This document shows positions 23,566 through 33,008 of a stretch of 64,000 nucleotides of DNA, piece after piece; the first letter of the stretch is position 1, and each line of letters opens with the position of its first letter. Below the pieces are notes generated by a model that worked only from the letters and a program-made list of their open reading frames with translations, was not told where the DNA came from and made no database searches. Location: contig SFFV01000001.1 in assembly GCA_004557735.1 (NCBI GenBank), positions 128,262 to 192,261 of the forward strand, given 5' to 3'. The position numbers were made by a program, and so were the translations under genes. Origin of the DNA: Clostridiales bacterium (GTDB taxonomy: Bacteria; Bacillota; Clostridia; Oscillospirales; Oscillospiraceae).

Positions 23566-24261
23566 TTACTCTCGTATGGTAAGCGTTCGGAGATATGCCC
23601 TGTGCTCGTCCGGCACACGGTAGCTCTCGATGGCTTTGCGGATGGTTTTGTTGTGCGTCCACACGTCCAGCCGCCGCTGCTCGATGTATGAGATCGCCGT
23701 TTCGTACTGCTTGGCAAGAGCTGTGGCAAAGTACCAGGCAATCATCATGTTTACATAATATTCTTTACTTTTAATTATGGAAACTTCTTCAAGGTATTCC
23801 GGGCGAAAATCCTTGTCGAGATAGTGCGTCATAAGCATTTCAATGCCGAAACGGACGGTATAGGGTTCAGCGCTTCGCATCCAGCGGCGGCACTCGTCCG
23901 GCAACGCCGGAGGGTGCTTTTTAAACGCTTTCGGACGCAGGGAATCGCAGGTCGCCCAGTTATCGACATAGGGCAGAAAGACGTCAAGCGCGGCGACGGC
24001 CGCGGCGCAGTCCTTCTCCTCGTTCAATATCAGCGCGTGGAGGTTGTTCTCGTCCAAATACCGGTGCGGCAGGTCGGCCAGAAATTCCCCGATATCCGGC
24101 ATACGGCACAGCTCCTTTGCCAAAGCGCGGCAGTCCGGCAGACGGACGCCGAGAACGCTCTCCGGCGGGAGCGTCGGCACGAGCCGCGCCATGAACGCGG
24201 CGTTCGTTTCGTCGCGCAGCGCGAAAAGCCGCTCGCGTACCGTTTCCGCCGCGCCGCTCAC
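23566..24261 (-). CDS. DNA alkylation repair protein (AlkD-like HEAT-repeat)
   Basis: A 231-residue all-helical protein matching the DNA alkylation repair family (PF08713). Motifs are VLGVRLPDCRALAKELCRM, DENNLHALILNEEKDCAAAV, FLPYVDNWATCDSLRPKAFK with the catalytic-site Trp/Asp (residues about 112-131), and NMMIAWYFATALAKQYE. The GTG at 24261 overlaps the stop of the upstream phosphodiesterase (GTGA) and gives the usual length; a longer in-frame extension upstream is not conserved-looking. Members excise or bypass bulky or cationic alkyl bases; the substrate here is unknown. Confidence 0.85.
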   Translation of the reverse strand: MSGAAETVRERLFALRDETNAAFMARLVPTLPPESVLGVRLPDCRALAKELCRMPDIGEFLADLPHRYLDENNLHALILNEEKDCAAAVAALDVFLPYVDNWATCDSLRPKAFKKHPPALPDECRRWMRSAEPYTVRFGIEMLMTHYLDKDFRPEYLEEVSIIKSKEYYVNMMIAWYFATALAKQYETAISYIEQRRLDVWTHNKTIRKAIESYRVPDEHRAYLRTLTIRE

Positions 24262-24806
24262 GCTTTGATGCGCTCGGCGCGCCATACCTCGCCGGTCTCC
24301 ACGTCCTTCCATGTGAACACGCCGTTTTCAAAGAGCAGATAGCTGTGGCGGCTTCCTTCCTTCGGGATGGATACGGAGCCGGGGTTTACATAATAATTCC
24401 CGTTCTTCTGCTCGAACGCCGGGATATGGGTATGTCCGTAGAGCACGATGTCGCCGGAGGCGGCGGCTTTGGACGCCTCGTCGAGATGGTGGCCGTGGGT
24501 GAGATACAGGGTGTACCCGTCCGCGAACACGGCGGCGAAGTTAGCAAGCACAGGGAAATCCAATACCATCTGGTCCACTTCTCCGTCGCAGTTGCCGCGA
24601 ATGCACAGCGGCGCTTTTTCGAGCGCGTTGAGCATGGCGGCAGTCTTTTTCGTATCGTACTCGCGCGGCAGGTCATTGCGCGGGCCGTGGAAAAGGTTGT
24701 CGCCGAGCAGCAGCAGCTTTTCCGGCGCTTCCTCCTCCATGCGGCAGAGAAGCTCGCGCACATAGTACGCCGAGCCGTGCAGATCGGACGCGATCATAAG
24801 TTTCAT
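24258..24806 (-). CDS. yfcE: YfcE-family phosphodiesterase
   Basis: A small calcineurin-like metallophosphoesterase of 182 residues. The metal ligands appear as ASDLHGS (residues 6-12), LLGDNLFHGPRNDLP, IRGNCDGEVD, LTHGHHLD and LYGHTHIPAFEQKNGNYYVN. A typical PGSVSIPK motif follows. It acts on phosphodiesters in vitro; the cellular substrate is unclear. It lies 14 bases after polC in the same direction and is coupled to the alkylation-repair gene, so it closes a possible polC-yfcE-alkD transcription unit. Confidence 0.9.
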   Translation of the reverse strand: MKLMIASDLHGSAYYVRELLCRMEEEAPEKLLLLGDNLFHGPRNDLPREYDTKKTAAMLNALEKAPLCIRGNCDGEVDQMVLDFPVLANFAAVFADGYTLYLTHGHHLDEASKAAASGDIVLYGHTHIPAFEQKNGNYYVNPGSVSIPKEGSRHSYLLFENGVFTWKDVETGEVWRAERIKA

Positions 24807-24820
24807 TTTGGGCCACTCCT

Positions 24821-27800
24821 TTACATTTCGCCGAAGGCGTCAAAAAGGCTCACCTGCCGGCTCTCCGGCAGATTACCGAGCGCGCCGAGCTTGCGCAGCA
24901 TGTCCAGGTGGGCGGCGCTCACCTTGGGGCAGGCGTCGGAAATGTCGTCAATGGAGACGAACTGCGCTCCGGAATCCTGCGCGCGCTTGAGATCCTCCGC
25001 CGCCGAGCCGCCGAGACCGGAGATGGCCACGAACGGCGGGCGCAGGCAGCCGTCCTCAATGAGGAATTTGTAGGAATCGGATTTGTAGATATCGATGGGC
25101 GCAAAGGTAAAGCCGCGCCGGTAAAATTCATACACCGCCTCGAGCGTGGTGAGAAGATCCTCTTCCTTCGCCGTTGCGTTCGGGTTGCGGCGGATGGCGT
25201 TGATCTTCGCAAGGCATTTGTCGATGCCCTGCAGCATGCTCTCGGCGTCAAAGCCGTCCTTCTGGCTGCGGCGGTAGAAATACGCGCTATAGTATGCGAG
25301 CGGCTCGTGCACCTTGAACCACGCGATCCGGAACGCCATCGTGACATACGCGACCGCGTGCGCCTTCGGGAACAGGTACTGGATCTTCCGGCAGGATTCG
25401 ATCCACCACTCCGGCACGCCGAGCTGCTGCATCTCTTCCACGATGCCGTCCGGCCACGGTTTGCCCTTGTGGATGGCGCCCTTACGCACGGCCTCCATGA
25501 ATTTGAACGCGCGCTTCGGCTCCATGCCCATGTCAATGAGATAGAGCATGATGTCGTCCCGGCAGCCGACGCATTTGTCGGTCGGCGCGATGCCGTTGAC
25601 AACGATGTCACGAATGTTGCCCGCCCACACGTCCGTCCCATGGGAAAAGCCCGACAGTCGGACAAGCGTGGCAAACTCGTGCGGCTGCGTATCCACAAGC
25701 ATCTGGCGCGTGAACGCCGTGCCGAACTCCGGCACGCCGATCGTGCCGGTGTGACCGATGATCGGGTCGCCGTCCGCTATGCCGAGCGGTTCGGGCGAGG
25801 TGAAGATGCGCATGGTTTCCGGGTCATCAAGCGGGATCTCGCGGGCGTTGACGCCGGTGGCGTCCTCCAGCATGCGGATCATTGTCGGATCATCGTGGCC
25901 GAGCTCGTCGAGCTTTAAGAGGTTCGCCTCCATGCTGTGATATTCAAAGTGCGTCGTGATGATGCCGCCGGTCGCGTCGTCCGCGGGGTGCTGCACGGGG
26001 CAGAAGTCCGTGACGTCCTTGTCCTGCGGAATGATGACGAGACCGCCGGGGTGCTGGCCCGTCGTGCGCTTTACGCCGACGCAGCCCGCCGCGAGACGGT
26101 TTTCCTCCGCCTTCGAGACGGTCATGCCGCGCTCTTCAAGATATTTTTTCACATAGCCGTAGGCCGTCTTTTCCGCAAGCGTGCCGATCGTACCGGCGCG
26201 GAACACATGGTCGCGGCCGAAGAGCTCCTCGGTGTATTTATGGGCGTTCGCCTGGTATTCGCCGGAGAAGTTCAGATCGATATCGGGGACCTTGTCGCCG
26301 CCGAAGCCGAGGAACGTTTCAAACGGGATATCGAACCCGTCCTTGGCGAGCTTCGCGCCGCACACGGGGCAGACCCGGTCCGGCATGTCCGCGCCGCAGC
26401 CGTACTTGTCGCCGTTCGGCATGAACACGTTTTCAAAGTCGGTGAATTTGCATTTCGGACAGCGGTAGTGCGGCGGGAGGGAGTTGACCTCCGTAATGCC
26501 GGACATGTACGCCACCAGGGAGGAGCCGACGCTTCCCCGGCTGCCGACAAGGTAGCCGTGCTCGAGCGAGTTCTGCACGAGCTTCTGCGCGGACATGTAA
26601 ATGACCTCGTAGTGCCGGCCGAGAATGGCGTCGAGTTCTTCCTTGATGCGCGTTGCAACAAGCTCCGGCGGGTTTTCGCCGTAAAGCTCGTGGGTCTTGT
26701 CCCACACCATGCGCTCGAGATCCTCCGCCGCGTTCGGGATGGACGGTGGAAAAAGCTCCTTCGGCAGGAGCTCGAAGCTCTCCACGCTGTCGGCGATGGC
26801 GTTCGGCGCGGTGACGACGACATCGCGGCAGTCCGCCTCGCCGAGATACGAAAACTCCCGGAGCATTTCATCGGTCGTTTTGAAATAGAGCGGCAGGGGC
26901 TTGTCCGCGTCCGGAAATTTACGCGACGCCATGAGAATGTGGCGGTAGATTTCGTCCTCCGGCTCGAGAAAATGCACGTCGCCGGTCGCGACAACAAGCT
27001 TTCCGAGCCGCCGGCCAAGCGCGAGGACGCGGCGGTTGAATTCGCGCAGATCCTCTTCGTCGCGCGCCTTGCCGTCACTGATGAGAAAATGGTTGTTGCA
27101 AAGCGGCTGAATTTCAAAATAATCGTAGAACGACGCGAGCCGGTCGAGTTCGGCGTCGCTCCGGCTGCGCACGACGGCGTCGAAAATCTCGCCCGCCTCG
27201 CACGCCGAGCCGATGAGTATCCCCTCGCGGTACTGCATCAAAAGGCTCTTCGGAATGATGGGGTTTTTCCGGAAGTGCTCCAAATGTGATTTGGAGATGA
27301 GTTCATAGAGATTCTTGAGGCCGGTCTTGTTCTGCACGAGCAGCGTGATATGCCGCGGACGGCGGGCGTCGCTTTTACGCAGCTCCGCCACGAGCGTCCC
27401 GGCGTCTGAGAGCGTTTTCGCGCCCTTGTCCGCGAGCCGCGGACGGAGCGTCGTGAAAATGCGGGCGCAAACGGCGGCGTCGTCGCTCGCGCGGTGGTGG
27501 TTGAACTCCGGCAGACCCAGAGCATTGGAGATAATATCGAGCTTGAATTTCTTGAGCTGCTTCAAAAGTGCCTGCGCAATGGGGAGCGTATCGATGTACA
27601 CGGGGTCGAACGCAAGGCCGCTGCGCTTTACCGCGGCGGCAATGAAGCCGATATCAAAGGCGGCGTTGTGCGCCACGAGCGGAAGATCGCCCGCAAATTC
27701 CAGAAAGGCCCGCACGGCCTCCGCCTCGCCCGGCGCGCCGTAAACGTCCCGGTCGGTGATGCCGGTGAGCTGCACGATCTCGGGCGGGATGGGCATTCCG

Positions 27801-28864
27801 GGATCGACGAACGTTTGAAAGCTCTTCGTCACGACGCCGCCCTCCACGCGCACCGCGCCGATCTCGGTGATGCGGTGGATGTGGCTGTCCAGCCCCGTCG
27901 TTTCAATGTCAAAGCCGACAAAATCGGCGTCGAGCGGACGATCGCTCTCCCCGTGGACGGCCGGAAGATCGTCCACGTCGTTGATGTAGTATCCCTCCAC
28001 GCCGTAGATGACCTTGATGCCGCACTTGGCGCCCGCGTGCCAGAATTCCGGGAATGCCTGCGCAACGCCGTGGTCGGTCACGGCGATGGCGCGGTGACCC
28101 CAGCGCGCCGCCGTTTTCACCGCATCGGTCGGGTCGGTGAGCGCGTCGAGCGTGGAGTAGCGCGTGTGGAGATGGAGCTCCACGCGCTTGTCCCCTTCGG
28201 CGGTATCCTGCCGCTGCGGGGCCGCTTCCCTTGCGATGGCGGCGACCTCGATCGCCATGTCGTTATCGTAGCGGTTGAAGATCACGTCGCCGCGCACCGT
28301 GAGATAGTCCCCAACGCGGATCTTGTCAAGGATCGACGGATCGTCGCCCTGGCGAATGTACTTGGAAACGTGGATGCTGCCGGTATAGTCGGTCATATCA
28401 AAGCTCAGCACCGCAGCGTTGGTTTTTTGAATCTTCCGGCTGTCCACGGCAAAGACCTTGCCCGTAACGCTCACCGTGCCGGATTGCAGCGTCAGTTCGG
28501 AGATATCCGTTTTATGATCGTTCTTCGGCAGCTTGCCGAAGAGCACGTCGCGGCTCTCCGCTTTTTTCGGCGCGGGTTTTGCCTCCTTTTTCGGCGGAGC
28601 AGCCTTTTTCTCCGCCGGAGCCGCCGCGGGCAGATTGCCGGTGATCGTCACCTTCGTGAACCCGTATTCCGCCGCAATGCGCCATTCGAGCATGGCGATA
28701 TCCGCGCCCGTGCCGGGCGCGGCGAACGTGACGGCGATGTCCATCGTCCGCTTTTCACGCGAGACGAGAACGCTCTGCACCTTTGCCAGTTCCAGACCGC
28801 CGCACTTGTCCCGGAGGGAGGCGCAGCAGCCGAACATATCCAGAAATTTGACTTCCTGTGCCAT
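24821..28864 (-). CDS. polC: DNA polymerase III alpha subunit PolC (Gram-positive)
   Basis: The replicative polymerase of low-GC Gram-positives, 1347 residues (somewhat shorter than the common 1430-1450). In order: an N-terminal domain with an Ala/Lys/Pro linker; an OB fold (VSVTGKVFAVDSRKIQKTN; residues about 130-205); a PHP domain split around the exonuclease (VELHLHTRYSTLDALTD; AVTDHGVAQAFPEF); a DEDD 3'-5' exonuclease (VGFDIETTGLDSHIH; HNAAFDIGF); and the polymerase palm with PDIDLNFSGEYQ. A Cys4 zinc motif (CPKCKFTDFE ... CPVCGAKL) and a C-terminal HhH region complete it. All catalytic motifs are intact. It starts 4 bases after ispG. Confidence 0.97.
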   Translation of the reverse strand: MAQEVKFLDMFGCCASLRDKCGGLELAKVQSVLVSREKRTMDIAVTFAAPGTGADIAMLEWRIAAEYGFTKVTITGNLPAAAPAEKKAAPPKKEAKPAPKKAESRDVLFGKLPKNDHKTDISELTLQSGTVSVTGKVFAVDSRKIQKTNAAVLSFDMTDYTGSIHVSKYIRQGDDPSILDKIRVGDYLTVRGDVIFNRYDNDMAIEVAAIAREAAPQRQDTAEGDKRVELHLHTRYSTLDALTDPTDAVKTAARWGHRAIAVTDHGVAQAFPEFWHAGAKCGIKVIYGVEGYYINDVDDLPAVHGESDRPLDADFVGFDIETTGLDSHIHRITEIGAVRVEGGVVTKSFQTFVDPGMPIPPEIVQLTGITDRDVYGAPGEAEAVRAFLEFAGDLPLVAHNAAFDIGFIAAAVKRSGLAFDPVYIDTLPIAQALLKQLKKFKLDIISNALGLPEFNHHRASDDAAVCARIFTTLRPRLADKGAKTLSDAGTLVAELRKSDARRPRHITLLVQNKTGLKNLYELISKSHLEHFRKNPIIPKSLLMQYREGILIGSACEAGEIFDAVVRSRSDAELDRLASFYDYFEIQPLCNNHFLISDGKARDEEDLREFNRRVLALGRRLGKLVVATGDVHFLEPEDEIYRHILMASRKFPDADKPLPLYFKTTDEMLREFSYLGEADCRDVVVTAPNAIADSVESFELLPKELFPPSIPNAAEDLERMVWDKTHELYGENPPELVATRIKEELDAILGRHYEVIYMSAQKLVQNSLEHGYLVGSRGSVGSSLVAYMSGITEVNSLPPHYRCPKCKFTDFENVFMPNGDKYGCGADMPDRVCPVCGAKLAKDGFDIPFETFLGFGGDKVPDIDLNFSGEYQANAHKYTEELFGRDHVFRAGTIGTLAEKTAYGYVKKYLEERGMTVSKAEENRLAAGCVGVKRTTGQHPGGLVIIPQDKDVTDFCPVQHPADDATGGIITTHFEYHSMEANLLKLDELGHDDPTMIRMLEDATGVNAREIPLDDPETMRIFTSPEPLGIADGDPIIGHTGTIGVPEFGTAFTRQMLVDTQPHEFATLVRLSGFSHGTDVWAGNIRDIVVNGIAPTDKCVGCRDDIMLYLIDMGMEPKRAFKFMEAVRKGAIHKGKPWPDGIVEEMQQLGVPEWWIESCRKIQYLFPKAHAVAYVTMAFRIAWFKVHEPLAYYSAYFYRRSQKDGFDAESMLQGIDKCLAKINAIRRNPNATAKEEDLLTTLEAVYEFYRRGFTFAPIDIYKSDSYKFLIEDGCLRPPFVAISGLGGSAAEDLKRAQDSGAQFVSIDDISDACPKVSAAHLDMLRKLGALGNLPESRQVSLFDAFGEM

Positions 28865-28867
28865 GAA

Positions 28868-29917
28868 TCATTTGTTCTCTCTTTCAATAAGTTCCACGAG
28901 CGCGTCCGCGAGCTTGTCCGACGCTGCGCGCGCCACCGGCTCGCCGTGCTTGAAGATGACGCCCTCGCTCCTGCCGCCGGCGATCCCGTAATCGGCGTGG
29001 GACGCCTCGCCGGGACCGTTCACGACGCAGCCCATCACGGCGACCGTTATGTTCCACGGCTTATCGCGCAGCCGCGCCTCGACCTCCTTCGCCGTGCCGA
29101 TGAGATCGTACTCCGTGCGTCCGCACGAGGGGCAGGATACAAACTGCACCCCCTGCCGCAGCCCCAGAGCGCGCAGAAGCTCCCCGCCCGCGCGCGCCTC
29201 TTCCTCCGGCGCATCGGTCAGGGAGATGCGGATCGTGTCGCCGATGCCGTCGAGCAGCAGCGATCCGATGCCCGCGGCGGATTTCAAAATACCGCGCTCC
29301 TTCGTCCCGGCCTCCGTGACGCCGATGTGCAGAGGATAATCGCACAGCGTCGACAGCAGGCGGTTGGCCTCCACAGTCATGGCGGCGTCGCTCGCCTTGA
29401 CGCTGATGCAGATATCCTCAAAGCCGCAGTCCTCCAGGAGCTTCACATGGCCGAGCGCGCTCTCACAGAGAGATTTGGCGCACAGGCCGTATTTTTCGAG
29501 CAGGCCTTTTTCCACCGAGCCGGAGTTAACGCCGACGCGGATCGGCACGCCGCGCTCGCGGCAGGCGTCCGCCACCATGCGTACCCGCTCCGGGGCGCCG
29601 ATGTTGCCGGGGTTTATGCGGATCTTATCGAACCCCGCCTCCACCGCGGCGAGGGCGAGCCGGTAATCGAAATGGATATCCGCCACAAGCGGCAGATCGG
29701 TGCCCTGCCGGATCTCCGGCAGAGCGCGCGCGGCGAGCCGGTTGGGTACGGCAAGGCGCACGATCTCGCAGCCTGCGCTCTGCAGCCGCCGAAGCTGCGC
29801 GAGCGTGGCGGCAACATCGTCCGTGTGCGTATTCGTCATCGACTGCACGGGAATGGGATTCCCGCCGCCGATGGGCACGCCGCGGACATGGATGGTTTTT
29901 GTTATCTTTCTTTTCAT
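28868..29917 (-). CDS. ispG: 4-hydroxy-3-methylbut-2-enyl diphosphate synthase IspG
   Basis: A [4Fe-4S] enzyme of the DXP isoprenoid pathway that converts methylerythritol cyclodiphosphate to HMBPP. The 349-residue protein starts MKRKITKTIHVRGVPIGGGN, has IPVQSMTNTHTDDV, DIHFDYRLALAA, KIRINPGNIG and GVNSGSVEKGLLEKYG. The cluster cysteines are in SCPSCGRTEYDLI and VMGCVVNGPGEASHAD. It overlaps the rseP stop (ATGA) and precedes polC by 4 bases. Confidence 0.97.
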   Translation of the reverse strand: MKRKITKTIHVRGVPIGGGNPIPVQSMTNTHTDDVAATLAQLRRLQSAGCEIVRLAVPNRLAARALPEIRQGTDLPLVADIHFDYRLALAAVEAGFDKIRINPGNIGAPERVRMVADACRERGVPIRVGVNSGSVEKGLLEKYGLCAKSLCESALGHVKLLEDCGFEDICISVKASDAAMTVEANRLLSTLCDYPLHIGVTEAGTKERGILKSAAGIGSLLLDGIGDTIRISLTDAPEEEARAGGELLRALGLRQGVQFVSCPSCGRTEYDLIGTAKEVEARLRDKPWNITVAVMGCVVNGPGEASHADYGIAGGRSEGVIFKHGEPVARAASDKLADALVELIERENK

Positions 29918-30966
29918 CGGCGAAGGATCCTCACGATATCGTTGTACATCAAAAGCACCATCAGCCCGATCAGGAGCAGCAGACCGATGTAATGGATATA
30001 GCCCTCGATGCGCGGGTCGGGCTTTTTGCCGGTGATCTTCTCAAAGAGCGAGCTCAGAAGCAGCGTCAGGATATGCCCGCCGTCGAGCGCCGGGAGCGGC
30101 AGAAGATTCATCACCGCAAGGTTCACCGCGATGAACGCCACAAGAAACACGACGTTCGCAATGCCCTCCGACGCAGACTGTGCGCTCTGTCCGGTCTCGT
30201 TGATAATATCCACCATGCCCACAACGCCGGTCATATCCGACATGGACGCCTGCCCGGTGAAGAGCTGCACGAGTCCCGTGCGTACCATACGCACAAAGTC
30301 CATACAGTTGTAAAAGGAGTATTTCAGCACATTTCCGGCCGTGGGCGCGGCGACTGCGAAGTTGACGCCGTATTTTTTCACGGTCTGCCCGTTCACCTCG
30401 TAGTCCACGGGCACCATATGGTAGTTGTCAAGTTCGATCCGCTTTCCGCCGCGGAGAATAACAAGGTCGAGATCCCCGTCCTCGTCGGCGGAGGCGTACT
30501 GGATAAAGTTGCCGGTGAAGAAGATCCGCTCGCCGTTCACGCGGCGGATCTCGTCGCCGGATTGCAGCGTGCCCTCGTAGGGGCAGCCGTCGGCAAAGCC
30601 GGCGATGACGGGACTGTTAAAGCCGCCCGCGCCGGCATAAAGAACGGTCACGAGCACAAGCCCGAGCAGAAAATTCATCGCCGCACCCGCAACGAGGATG
30701 AGAAGGCGGCGCCAGACGCTCTGGTTGTTGAACGCCCTCGGATCGTCCGAGGCTTCCTCCTCCCCTTCCATGGCGCAGAAGCCGCCGATGGGAAAGGCGC
30801 GGAGGGAATAGACCGTTTCGCCCCTCTGCTTATGCAGAAGCTGCGGGCCCATGCCCATGGAAAACTCCGTCACCTTCACGCCGCACGCCTTGGCGACAAG
30901 AAAGTGACCCAGCTCATGGACAAAAATCAGAATGCCAAATGCCAGAATTGCAAGAACAATGTACAT
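29914..30966 (-). CDS. rseP: Site-2 intramembrane metalloprotease RseP/RasP
   Basis: A 350-residue M50 protease. The zinc motif HELGH is in FVHELGHFLVAKACG (residues about 16-30), followed by EFSMGMGPQLL. A PDZ domain occupies about residues 105-190 (GFADGCPYEGTLQSGDEIRRVNG) and the second motif NLLPLPALDGGHIL lies near residue 295. Four transmembrane helices are seen. It cleaves anti-sigma factors, FtsL and signal-peptide remnants in relatives. It follows dxr by 2 bases, as in B. subtilis. Confidence 0.96.
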   Translation of the reverse strand: MYIVLAILAFGILIFVHELGHFLVAKACGVKVTEFSMGMGPQLLHKQRGETVYSLRAFPIGGFCAMEGEEEASDDPRAFNNQSVWRRLLILVAGAAMNFLLGLVLVTVLYAGAGGFNSPVIAGFADGCPYEGTLQSGDEIRRVNGERIFFTGNFIQYASADEDGDLDLVILRGGKRIELDNYHMVPVDYEVNGQTVKKYGVNFAVAAPTAGNVLKYSFYNCMDFVRMVRTGLVQLFTGQASMSDMTGVVGMVDIINETGQSAQSASEGIANVVFLVAFIAVNLAVMNLLPLPALDGGHILTLLLSSLFEKITGKKPDPRIEGYIHYIGLLLLIGLMVLLMYNDIVRILRR

Positions 30967-30968
30967 AC

Positions 30969-32114
30969 TCAGCCGATCTCCCTGCGGACAAGCTCACGCG
31001 CCTGCGCATCCGATGCCAGAATTTCCTCCAGCGTGGGCTGCGCGATAAACGCCGCGCGCTCCACCGCCGAAGCCACCACACGGTAGATATCATTATACCC
31101 GATCCGGTGTCCCAAAAACGCCCCTACCGCGATCTCGTTGGCCGCCGACAGGACGCACGGCGCCGTGCCGCGCGCTCTCGCGCACTCCATGGCGAGACGG
31201 AGGCACGGCAGCTTATCAAGATCGGGGTCTTCAAAATGCATGGAGCCGAGCGCGGCAAAATCCATCGGCTTTGCCGCCGATTCCCGCCGCTCGGGATACG
31301 TGAGCGCGTACTGGATGGGAAGACCCATGTCCGGCACGCCGAGCTGCGCAATGACCGTGCCGTCAAGCAGCTCCACCATGGAGTGAATGGCGCTCTCCGG
31401 GTGGATGACGACCCGGATCTGGTCGGGCGTCACGGCGAAAAGATGCATGGCCTCGATGAATTCGAGACCCTTGTTCATCATCGTAGCGCTGTCGATGCTG
31501 ATTTTCGCGCCCATGCTCCAGTTCGGATGGCGCACGGCGCGCTCGGGTGTGACGTCCTTTGTCTGCTCGGGCGTCCAGCCGCGGAACGGCCCGCCGGAGC
31601 CGGTGAGAAGGATGCGGCGGAGCTCGCTCTTATCGCGTCCCGCCATGGACTGGAAGATCGCCGAGTGCTCGGAATCGACCGGCAGGATCTCCGCGCCGCA
31701 GCGCGCCGCCTCGGCCATGACGATCTCGCCCGCGCACACGAGCGTTTCCTTGTTTGCGAGCGCAATGCGCCGCTTCCGACGGATGGCGGCAAGCGTCGGG
31801 CGAAGCCCCACGCTGCCGGAAATGCCGGTCACAACGCAGTCCGCCCCCTCAACGGCGGCGGCGGCGATAAGGGATTCCTCCCCCTCGCCGATCTCAATGT
31901 CCGTGTCCGAAAGGCGCTCCCGGAGTTTTTTTGCCGCGGCGGGGTCCATAACGGAGATGTACTTCGGGCGGAGCTGCCGCGCCTGCTCTTCGAGCCGGTC
32001 CACATCCCGCCGCGCCGCGAGCGCGAGCACGGGAATGCCAAGACGGCCGGCTGCCTGAGCAGTCTGCCGTCCGATGGAGCCGGTGGAGCCTAAAATGGAA
32101 ATTGCCTTAACCAT
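30969..32114 (-). CDS. dxr: 1-deoxy-D-xylulose-5-phosphate reductoisomerase Dxr
   Basis: The second DXP-pathway enzyme, 381 residues, making 2-C-methyl-D-erythritol 4-phosphate with NADPH. It shows the N-terminal ISILGSTGSIGRQTAQ, ALANKETLVCAGE, PVDSEHSAIFQ with the metal-binding Asp/Glu, LTGSGGPFRGW, and MGAKISIDSATMMNKGLEFIEA. Also present are HPESAIHSMVELLDG and VLSAANEIAVGAFL. It is complete and of standard length. It supplies isoprenoid units also used by uppS two genes upstream. Confidence 0.97.
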   Translation of the reverse strand: MVKAISILGSTGSIGRQTAQAAGRLGIPVLALAARRDVDRLEEQARQLRPKYISVMDPAAAKKLRERLSDTDIEIGEGEESLIAAAAVEGADCVVTGISGSVGLRPTLAAIRRKRRIALANKETLVCAGEIVMAEAARCGAEILPVDSEHSAIFQSMAGRDKSELRRILLTGSGGPFRGWTPEQTKDVTPERAVRHPNWSMGAKISIDSATMMNKGLEFIEAMHLFAVTPDQIRVVIHPESAIHSMVELLDGTVIAQLGVPDMGLPIQYALTYPERRESAAKPMDFAALGSMHFEDPDLDKLPCLRLAMECARARGTAPCVLSAANEIAVGAFLGHRIGYNDIYRVVASAVERAAFIAQPTLEEILASDAQARELVRREIG

Positions 32115-32126
32115 AAATATCCGTCC

Positions 32127-33008
32127 TTATGCCGAAATCGCGGGCAGCAGCATCCACAGCTCCGTGAGCGGTGCGAGATAGTACATACTGTCAAACCGGT
32201 CGAGCATACCGCCGTGACCGGGGAGGATTTGCCCATAGTCCTTGATACCGTACTGGCGCTTGAACGCCGAGAACGTCAGATCGCCGAGCTGCGCCACAAC
32301 GCTGCCAAGCAGACCGAACGCCGCAAGCGAAACGAGATTGGCGCTCATGCCGCACGCGCGGACAACAACGCCGTACAAAAGCGCCAGCAGCGAACCGCAC
32401 ACCGCGCCGCCGACGCCGCCGGCGACGGTCTTGTGCGGCGATATGGCCGGGGCGAGCTGCTTTTTGCCGAACGCGCGGCCGCAGAAATACGCGCCCGAGT
32501 CGCTCCCGAAGGCGACGACGAACGGCAGGAATGCGCGCACGCGTCCGACGAGCCCGTCGTGCGCAATGCGCACGAGCGTGGAGTTGCCTTGCAGCAGTTC
32601 CTGAATGGAGATCGTCGTTTCAAACTGCGCGATGCGCAGCAGCGTGGAGAGCATCATCGGCAGCACGCCGCCCGCGAGCATCGAAATGGCGACCATTTCC
32701 ATGCTGATCTTGTGCGGCGTGGAAAAGCACGCCATCATCTCGCACGAGAGGACGAAAAAGAGGAAGAGCAGAATGATCGCCGCCACGCGCAGATCGATCC
32801 CGCCGAAAACGGCGATCGCCACGGCAGAGATAATGGAGGAAACATACAGCCGCTTCGGCGCCTGCCCGATGGCGCAGCGCATAAGCTCAAACGCCGCGAA
32901 ACCGCAGATAATGGCAATGATGACGCCGAACAGCCAGATGGGCGCGAAAAACACGCCCCCGATGAGAAGGGGGACGCCCACAACCGCGGTCAATACTCTT
33001 TTTTTCAC
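32127..33008 (-). CDS. cdsA: Phosphatidate cytidylyltransferase CdsA
   Basis: A membrane enzyme that makes CDP-diacylglycerol from phosphatidate and CTP. It is 293 residues with about eight hydrophobic segments and the C-terminal signature region SDSGAYFCGRAFGKKQLAPAISPHKTVAGGVGG, plus QLGDLTFSAFKRQYGIKDYGQILPGHGGMLDRFDS. The GTG start at 33008 overlaps the uppS stop (GTGA). Confidence 0.95.
   Translation of the reverse strand: MKKRVLTAVVGVPLLIGGVFFAPIWLFGVIIAIICGFAAFELMRCAIGQAPKRLYVSSIISAVAIAVFGGIDLRVAAIILLFLFFVLSCEMMACFSTPHKISMEMVAISMLAGGVLPMMLSTLLRIAQFETTISIQELLQGNSTLVRIAHDGLVGRVRAFLPFVVAFGSDSGAYFCGRAFGKKQLAPAISPHKTVAGGVGGAVCGSLLALLYGVVVRACGMSANLVSLAAFGLLGSVVAQLGDLTFSAFKRQYGIKDYGQILPGHGGMLDRFDSMYYLAPLTELWMLLPAISA

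Noticed and set aside
27494..29992. An 832-codon rightward frame opposite polC and ispG, and similar long frames at 25937, 34327 and 11753
   Set aside because: All are complements of conserved genes with intact catalytic motifs; their own translations resemble no protein family.
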